NCBI GenBank assembly: GCA_034401795.1
Contig: CM067367.1
Location: 84,023,314 to 84,087,313, forward strand
Direction of reading: 5' to 3'
Length of the DNA: 64,000 nucleotides
DNA from: Chaetoderma sp. LZ-2023a
Taxonomy: Eukaryota > Mollusca > Caudofoveata > Chaetodermatida > Chaetodermatidae
Of this stretch, positions 51,201 to 60,200 are shown in pieces. Position 1 is the first letter of the stretch; every line of letters begins with the position of its first letter. Below the pieces are notes generated by a model. The model was given only the letters and a program-made list of their open reading frames with translations. It made no database searches and had not been told where the DNA came from. The position numbers and the translations under genes were made by a program.

Positions 51201-54200
51201 ATGTTTGTATTTCATAAGTCGAAAGGGGACATAACTCCATCAAAAAATGACCCAAATGCCTGAAACTCGAACTTGGTCTGTAATTTCTCATAATAAAGTA
51301 ATGTACCAATTCACAGTTGAATATCTTGAAAGACTGCAAGAAAACGGGCGGAAAACTAATATTTTTTGTATTTCTTAAGTCGAAAGGGGGCATAACTCCA
51401 TCCAAAATTTACGCATATGCCTGAAACTCGAACTTGGTCTGTAACTCCTTATACTAAAGCGATGCACCGATTTTCGCTTAAATATCTTGAAGGAGTGCGA
51501 AAAAAAGTGCATAAGGCTGATATTTTTCGTATTTCTTAAGTCGAAAGGGGGCATAACTCCATCAAAAATTTACGCATATGCCTGAAACTCCAACTTGGTC
51601 TGTAGATTGTCATAACAAAGCAATGTAGCAGTTCTCAGTATAATATCTTGAGACTGCGAAAAAAGTGCGGAAAACTAATATATTTTGTATTTCATAAATC
51701 GAAATGGGGCATAACTCCATGAAAATTTGACGAAAATGTCTGAAACTCGAACTTGCTCTGTAACTCCTTATACTAAAGCGATGCACTGATTTTGCTTAAA
51801 TATCTTGAAGGAGTGCGAAAAAAAGTGAAGGCTGATATTTTTCGTATTTCTTAAGTCGAAAGGGGGCATAACTCCATCAAAAATTTACGCATATGCCTGA
51901 AACTCCAACTTGGTCTGTAACTCCTTATACTAAAGCGATGCACCGATTTTCGCTTAAATATCTTGAAGGAGTGCGAAAAAAGTGCAGAAGGCTGATATTT
52001 TTCGTATTTCTTAAGTCGAAAGTGGGGGCATAACGCCATCAAAAATTTACGCATACGCCTGAAACTCGAACTTGGTCTGTAACCTCTCATAACAAAGCAA
52101 TAAACCAATTCTCAGTTGAATACCTTGAAGGACTGCGAAAAAAAGTGCGGAAACCAACTGTGACAGGCGGACAGACAGGCAGACGGGGTGCAAACCTATA
52201 GTACCCCCAGTTTTACCGGTAGGGGACTAATAATACTTGATATATCAATTAAGAATTTTGATGGTCAATATTTTTCAAGATATTTTAATTTTAGAAGACA
52301 ATTTTTTGTAACTTTACCACTGAATTTATTTTCCCTGGTTTGACCATTAACGGTGTAGTAATAAAGAAAATTAAAGTTTAAAGTCTTTATTTAGCCAGTG
52401 TCTATCTGCAGGCCGAGAGAAGAGTATATTTGAAATTTTACCACCAGAATGACTGGCTCGGTAACCGAGCCAGTCATTGTAGCGGTAAATATTCAAAAAT
52501 ACTCTTCTAGGCCTTTCAAATAGCCATGTTTGAAGACTGCTGCAAAGTAGTTTTTTAAAGGGTTAAGTTGACACGAGAGGGGGTTAAATGTGATTTCTAT
52601 CCTTCTTTTTTTTAACCTTTATTTTTCTCGCCATTCATTTATTGTAATGAGATGTGTAAATAAATTACGTTAGTTATTAATCAATCAGATCAATACACTG
52701 GCATGGTTTTCTTAACGATCCAGCAATCCACTTCCTCTCCAGTATTACATTCTGGTCACAGTACGACGACGAAACCGACAGCAACAGTGGCACCTTTTGG
52801 GTCATCGCAAAGCAAATCTCAGTCAGCTCTGCTAACGGGAGCGATTAAAAGGAAAAGGTGACTATCAAGAAAAACACAAACTTTCTGATCTGAATGTTGT
52901 AATAGTCATAGCTGCTCGAGAAATGATCTGTGTTTTGTGTGTAACACTAACACTAAAAATTGTTCAAGAAAATTTTAATTTTCTAAAAGAAAATGCTGAT
53001 TTACAATCCAAGAGATTGTTTTTGAAAACTTATCACTGGAATAACTGGCTCAGTTATCGAGCCAGTCATTCCAGTGATAAATTTTCAAAAATAGTCTTCT
53101 TGGTCTTGTAAATCGACATTTCTCAAGATATCTGAAGCAAAAACCATTTTTGGCCAAAATTGATGGGATAACATAAATAACTCATGTGACATGCCAGTGT
53201 TTCAATTTCAAGACAACTATCCTAGAAAGCTGTTGAATATTTTAAAACTAATTTGATTGGAGCCTGTGCAACACGAACGCCTAACACGAGCGCCTAATCA
53301 AATTCCTTTCAAAATTCTCAACAGAATAGTCCTTACATTACAAAGGATTGGTATTTTGCAATTTGTAAACGTTAACCCTTTAACAGTCAAGGCAGTCAAA
53401 AAGGTCTCTGACATCTGAGGAATGTCCATAGGCAGGCCTACAGAAGACTATTGTTGTTGAGCCTTGGGTGAAGCTGAGGATTGTTCAACATAGTGATCCA
53501 AATAGCATCCCTGTCTGATGTTCAGCATTCACAAAAAATTATGTAAATGTTAAAGTTTTTCAATGGATGTTTAATTTCTCACCGACTTATCTGATGTCAA
53601 TAAAACTTTACAGATTTGTTCTATACCGTGATTACATCGAGTCTGGACCATGAGAAAAATTTCTATGCTTTGTTCATTTTGCACCAAGAATCTGAAGAAT
53701 GGTAAATTTTTTCAAAAATGGTCCAAAAGCTTGACATATGCAGGCCCAGGCCTCTGGTAGAAATGGTGCGAGTGGGAAGACAATTATCGAGCCAGTTGTT
53801 TCAGTGATAAATTTTCAAAAACAGGCTCTTGACTTGCAAATGGACATTCAAAATGCACATATTTAGATGTTCTTAAGCAATCTGGAACATCAACATGATT
53901 AAAGAGCATATCTAGGGAGTGTCTGAGAGTGGTGTCTTCCAATGCCTGGGAGATGTCCAGAGTCCTTTCCCCCTCCCGTCCACCCCTCCTGCTTTCTAGT
54001 TTATAAGCAATAACTATCTTAGACTTTGCCTATACTGGAGGAATCCAGCTTTAGCTATGTTCCGCCCATCTCTAGCTAAGCTCCACACACTCTTTGCCCA
54101 TGTTGGGATCGATCGATCTCTGCACTCCCTGAATCTCAATTTCCAGAAAACTAGCTGTTGCTGCTTATTGAAGCAACAGCGCCCAGTCAAATTAGTTTCA

Positions 54201-57200
54201 GAATATTCGACAGAATGTTTATTAAACAGTAAAGACATACAATTCGTACAACTTGACAGACTATTAAGCATTTATGACCAACTAAGTCATGACATAATTT
54301 ATAATGACGTCGGCCTACATGTGACGTAGTTGATTATGACGTCATATGATTGGATTCATCAATTTAACAGTATTTTTGTTGAAACATGCACGAAGAGGAG
54401 GAGGGATCATCATAGTTATCCAAATTTTATGTGATATGCACAAAGAATTAGGTAAATGTTAAAGTTATTCAGTGGTCATTAAAATCATCAAGGGCTTATC
54501 TGATCTCAATAAAATATTCTGCCCTATGTGATAGCATGCCATACCATATTATGGCCTATGCAGTAGCATACCATATCATAGCGATCCTTATTTTGCAACA
54601 GCACCTCATATGATGTGTAATATGTAGCAAATCAAAAGCACTTGACACACGGGACACAGTCCTAGCTTTTTGTCGAGACCTAGGCAAAGCGGAGGGTGGC
54701 TCGACGTAACCAATCAAAATGGTGTATAACATCCGGCATGCACAAGAATTAGGTAAATGTTAGATTTTTGCAATGGCCATTTAATTTATCAATGGTAGAG
54801 CCCTAGCTAGTAAAATGTTTTCATAGCCAATCTCTTAGTCAAATGTGGTCTCTTTTAGCCAATTTTATATTTATTTATTCAATAGTAATGACATTAATTT
54901 TGTTTTAAGGATGAGGACAATTAGGGCTCATCCGGTCGCATTAAAACTTTACAGATTTGTGCGACCCCATCATTGTTTCTGGTATCCGTCAATGAAAATG
55001 ATTTAAATTTTTCCCCAGTTTTTGGACTGGTTTTATCTCTGTGTGCACTAAGAATTAGAAGAATGGTAAAGTTTTTCAATGGACATTTAAATCATCAAAG
55101 GCTTATAAATATGATCTCAATAAAATGTGTGTCCTATGTGATACCATGCCATGACCTATACCATAGGCATAGCAATCCTGATTACATGACACCAGCACAT
55201 ATGAGGCAACACAAAAAGGTTCGACACATGGGATGCAGCCGTAGTATTTCCAAGTGGTGGTTCCTGACATGACCCCTAAATATGGCCCATGAAAGATTAA
55301 AAGGGCAGAAAGATTGGTGTTCATTTTGGACATAATAGTGCTATCCTACACTGCACTACCATACCCTATGTATCCTACACTGCACTACCATACCCTATAT
55401 ATCCTACACTGCCCTACCATACCCTATGTATCCTACACTGCCCTACCATACCCTATGTATCCTACACTGCACTACCATACCTTATGTATCCTACACTGCA
55501 CTACCATACCCTATGTATCCTACACTGCACTACCATACCCTATGTATCCTACACTGCACTACCATACCCTATGTATCCTACACTGCACTACCATACCCTC
55601 TGTATCCTACACTGCACTACCATACCCTATGCAAAATAGCCTACTCTACAATAACATATCTTTTAACTAATACTAATGTATAAGATTATACAATACCATA
55701 CCATCTCCTACCATATCATATCCTTTCCAACACTGTCCTAGAATAGCTATCATCAGCTAGCAGATGCACAGGGCTCGGCATAAATACTGTATGTAAGCTT
55801 TCTAGTGTCTAGATATTGTGTTATTCATTGCAGTTCTGTTACTGACAGCAGAGCAGATGAAAAGAAGACAAAGGTTGCTGAAGGTAACATACATGTACTG
55901 TTTAGATTTATTATCCATAAATACTAAGTCAACCATTCTGCCTGACATTTTTGTTATTTTCTTAGGCTAAGATTTTTAATTGGCCTTATTTTTCAACATT
56001 TTCTCTTCAAATCTCAATACAGCTTTACAGATGTATTCTACATAATATAGAGATGTAATCTACATCATTAATGTTTGGATTTTGGGGATTTTTTATAATT
56101 TTCTTCATTGCTTTGGATTGTTTTGCAAAGCATAAGAGCGCCATGTCACTTTACCATTATCTATTACCCTTGCCCCATAAGGGGAAGATGGTATTGTGAT
56201 TAGGTCTCCATCTGTCTGTCTGCGTGATGCATATGTGTCCAGAGCGGTATCTCGAAAACTAGTGATCCGATTTGGATCAAATTATAACACAACAAAGGAA
56301 CTTGCCGTGTAAGAGGATTTCCCGACTTTGGGTGTGATCGGAACAAATTCTGGATCACGGCTATCTCAGAAACGGCTGGTCCGATTTTACTCAAATTTTA
56401 ACATAAGACTGGGGGGGGGGGGGGGGGGGGGAGGGAGAGAATACAATAAGATTACCCCTTTAATTTGTCTAAAGTATAGAGCCTAATGGGAAAAGATATA
56501 CCTTCAGAGGCATGTTTTGTCATATTTTTAGCTATTGACTTCAATACACCCATCTAAGAACTAGGGCACTCTGTGATAATATAGGTCAAGTCAATTTTCC
56601 CATTGGAATCGGTAGTAAATTAGTGAGACACAGGACATGTCACATTTCATATACAGTAACTAAACTTGGTGTATGGATGCATTGCGGGCTAAAGGTATCA
56701 AAAGTAGGCCAGTATGTAAAGTAGATCAATGTGAGCTACATTTCACGGTTCACTGAACATCATAGAAAGTCCATGACCAGGCTGTAGGTTCAAGTTTGTC
56801 ATATACAATAACCAAATTTGGTGTGTGAATGCATTGTAGGATAATGATGTGTCGGGTATCAAACATATATAAGTGTGATCTACATTTGATGGCTTACTGA
56901 ATATCATAGAAAATTGTTGTTTGTGCTGTAGTTTCAATATTTTTAGCCGACCTGGCTTGAAAGGCCAAATTGGCCAATCGACTTCGATTGAACAAACTTG
57001 AATCTCTATGCCCTAAGGATGCTTCCTGCCAAATATAATTGAAATCGGCCCATTGATTCTTGAGAAGAAGTCGGTTAAAGGAAATCTTGACGGACAGACA
57101 CATGATGGACGGTTGTCATGACATAAGCTCATGTGGCCTTTTGGATTTTGGCCAATCTTTAGCTCACCTGTGAGCTTATTCTATGGCATCCGTCCGTCAA

Positions 57201-60200
57201 ATCGCACCTCATTTATGCTTTGACCGATTTCACCCAAATGTGGCTGGAAGGATTATATTGTGGTAGGCTCCAGAACTTCTCTTCAGAATTTTGATTGGTC
57301 AATTTTTCGGGTGGCTATCTTGGATTTTCTGAAAATCGATTAAAACGTTACTCCTCCAATATAAATGGCCTGAATTCATCGAAGTGTGGGTGGAATAATT
57401 CTATGTTGGTAGGGTTCAACATTTCTAAGGAGAATTCTGAGTAGTCAATATTTCTGGCAGGCATCTTGGATTTTCTGAGAATTTCTGGAAATTAATTACA
57501 GCCTACTCATTAACCACTTGACCGATTTCAAGCAGAGTCGGTTGGGGGGGGGGGCCCTAGAGCGGTATGCTTCAGAACCTGTATACAGAATTTTGATTGG
57601 TTTATTTTTTCGTTGGCCATCTTGAAATTTCCGAAAAATGGTGGTACATCGTTTAAAATGCTACTCCTTATTAACTGCTTCCGATTTAAACCAGACTTGG
57701 CTGGAAGGATACTGGGCTGGTAGGTTTCAGAACTTGTATACAGAATTTTGATTGGTCAATTTTTCTGGTGGCCATATTGGATTTTCTGCAAATTTTGGGA
57801 TATCCGTTAAAATGCTACGCCTCATTAACTCCTTGAACGATTTCAAGCAAACTCGGCTGGAAAGACCCTACACTGGTGTGCTTCAAAGCTTGTATACAGA
57901 ATTTTGCTTGGTCAATTTGTTCGGTGGCCATCTTGAATCTTCTGAAAAATGGCTGAAAATCTTTTAAAGTGCTACTCCGCCTTAACCGCTTATTCCAGTG
58001 GCCATCTTGTTTTCCAAAATGATATCTCAGGAACTGCTGTACAGATCAGACTGAAATGCATTAGATTTAATTTCATCGATAACTAAGGGTGATTAAAGTT
58101 TGTTCAAGAGAACTTGATCCGTGATAAAACATGGTTGTCATGGACCAGTCAAAATTTGGCATTTGATTGCCATAGTGGATTTTTTTATTGGCTGGATGGA
58201 ACCTAAGGTTCAATCTAATTACATGGTCAGCGTTCGACATTAATTTCCAACTAAATATTGATTGTACTGAATTCCCCAATTTTATATTTTATTTCTTGTT
58301 ACTGCTGAATTAAAATTATTATGTCTTCAAATGCTAATTGTCCAGGTGGGTGCTAAGGCCCTTGGGCCTCTTGTTTGGAATGTGTTTAGATATCTTCTCC
58401 AAAACCGCTTGGGAGATCGATTCCAAACTCATGAAATATGTAGGGCACAAACTGGACCAAGTTTGTTCAAGGGATAGGAGGCGACGATCTTGGATGACCT
58501 GGCTTTCGCGAAAACGAGTTCTCGAGAACCGCTGAACGGATCGGGCCGAAATTTGGGAGATATGATTAAGGACTAAGGGCCATTAAAGTTTGTGCAAGAG
58601 AAATTTATATGTTAAAACATGGCTGCCATGAGCCAATCAAAATCTAGCGTGTTTGGCGGCCATATTGGATTTTTTTATTTGAATGATTTTGAAGCCGAAA
58701 TTGGATTTCATTTTCCTGTCAAACCGATTTCAAGTATATTTGGCAGGATACAGCCTTAGGACATAGAGATCCAGTTTGTTCAGACGAATCCAATCGACCA
58801 ATTTGCACGGCCATTTTGGATTTTGGCCGACCTTTTGAAACGTCTTTAAAAATCTTCTTTTCCGAATCTGCTTGGGGGATCGATTCCAAACTCTGGAAAG
58901 GTCATCTAGGGCAACAGCTGAACCAAGTTCGTTCACAGGAAGTTGATTGGCATAATGCTTTAGCAGCCATCTTGGATGACTTAGTTTTCATGAAAGCAAC
59001 TTCTACAGAATTGTTGAGCCGATATGGCTGAAATTTATGAGATATGATTAGGGACTAAGGACCATTAAAATTTGTTAAAGGGAAGTTGATACGTAAAGAC
59101 ATGGCTGCTGTGTTCTTGTTGCAATTCTGGTCAACTCCTTAGTTAATGGGTCTTTCTTGTTGAAATGCCTATGTTCTTTGGGCCGCTTGTTTAATATGCA
59201 GTAACCAAACTTGCGCAAAATGTGTGCCATGTATCAAAAGTATGTCACTGTGACATGTGGTTCCTAGTTCAATGAACATAAAGATATGGTTGTCCAGTCT
59301 GTATTCTCAAAACTCTTCCACTTACGGTCACCAAACCTTGGGTATGGGCGCATCTTAGGCTACAGCTCTGTATCAAAAGTGTTGTACTGTACAGGGACAT
59401 TTTGTTCAGGGTGGTGCGGGGGTATCCTCAGTGTCGCAGTGCATCACTAATTTCCGTAATCCTTTAATGATCATACCGGCCAAAACCAGCCTCTGTGGTT
59501 TGTGGAATGTCCATTTACAGGGCAAGAGAAAGGTCAGGAAAACAGTCTCTTAACTGGCTGCTTGCTGAATTTCTATAGATTACATTTTCCATGGAGTTTA
59601 ACTTTGGATATGCTGAAAATTTTGAAAACAATTTGACTGAGAGGTGTTGGTGGCTTTCATTCAAATTGTTTTTAAATTATTCAACAACTCCATAGCACAT
59701 TCAAATTATTGTGTGGTGGCTGGCTGCAGTCAGACAGTTAACACTGCAGAATAATTCGACTGACAACCTCTTTTAAAGGTGCATATTCACACCAGAATGC
59801 TTGGAAATAAAATGGTTAAAATTGCATACTATTAGAGGCTTCAGTTGTGTGCCTATATGTAATGAAACGAAATAAATCTTAACATGTGGTGATTTCAGTC
59901 CATATAAATTAATAGAAGGCCATCCATAAAAAAAATAGTTTTCTGTAAACCGGGTGTGAGAAAGAGTTCAGTATGGAGGGAGGAAATTTTTTTTTCTTTA
60001 TTAAAAGTTCATAAATATTTGTTTTTATAGATATTTGACTAGAAGTTCATTAACCCTTTCTTGATGAATCCGGACAAAACCGGCCTACATAGCGGTCTTA
60101 AGGAATGCCCATTTTCAGGCCAAGAGAAGACAATTTTTGAAAATTTACCACTGGAATGACTGGCTCGATAACCGAGCCTGTCATTCCAGTGGTAAATTTT

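Larger units (their letters stand above)
53522..55140. repeat. Dispersed ~110-bp repeat, four copies in intron 4
   Basis: A motif reading GCACAAAGAATTAGGTAAAT, GTTAAAGTTTTTCAATGG, CATTTAAATCATCAAAGGCT, TATCTGATCTCAATAAAA occurs near 53526, 54436, 54737 and 55044, in one orientation and at unequal spacing. The third is truncated. Other material between copies includes the M2 element at 54034 and an Hp-A half at 53781-53850. Confidence 0.7.

Noticed and set aside
52741..52742. AG as acceptor of exon 4
   Set aside because: It would shift the frame relative to exon 3; the CAG at 52721-52723 keeps phase 0 and the conserved SALLTGAIKRK.
55314..55683. Frames of 118 and 85 codons with repeated YPTLHYHTL-type peptides
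   Set aside because: Products of the 29-bp minisatellite; it lies in an intron and reads in more than one frame.
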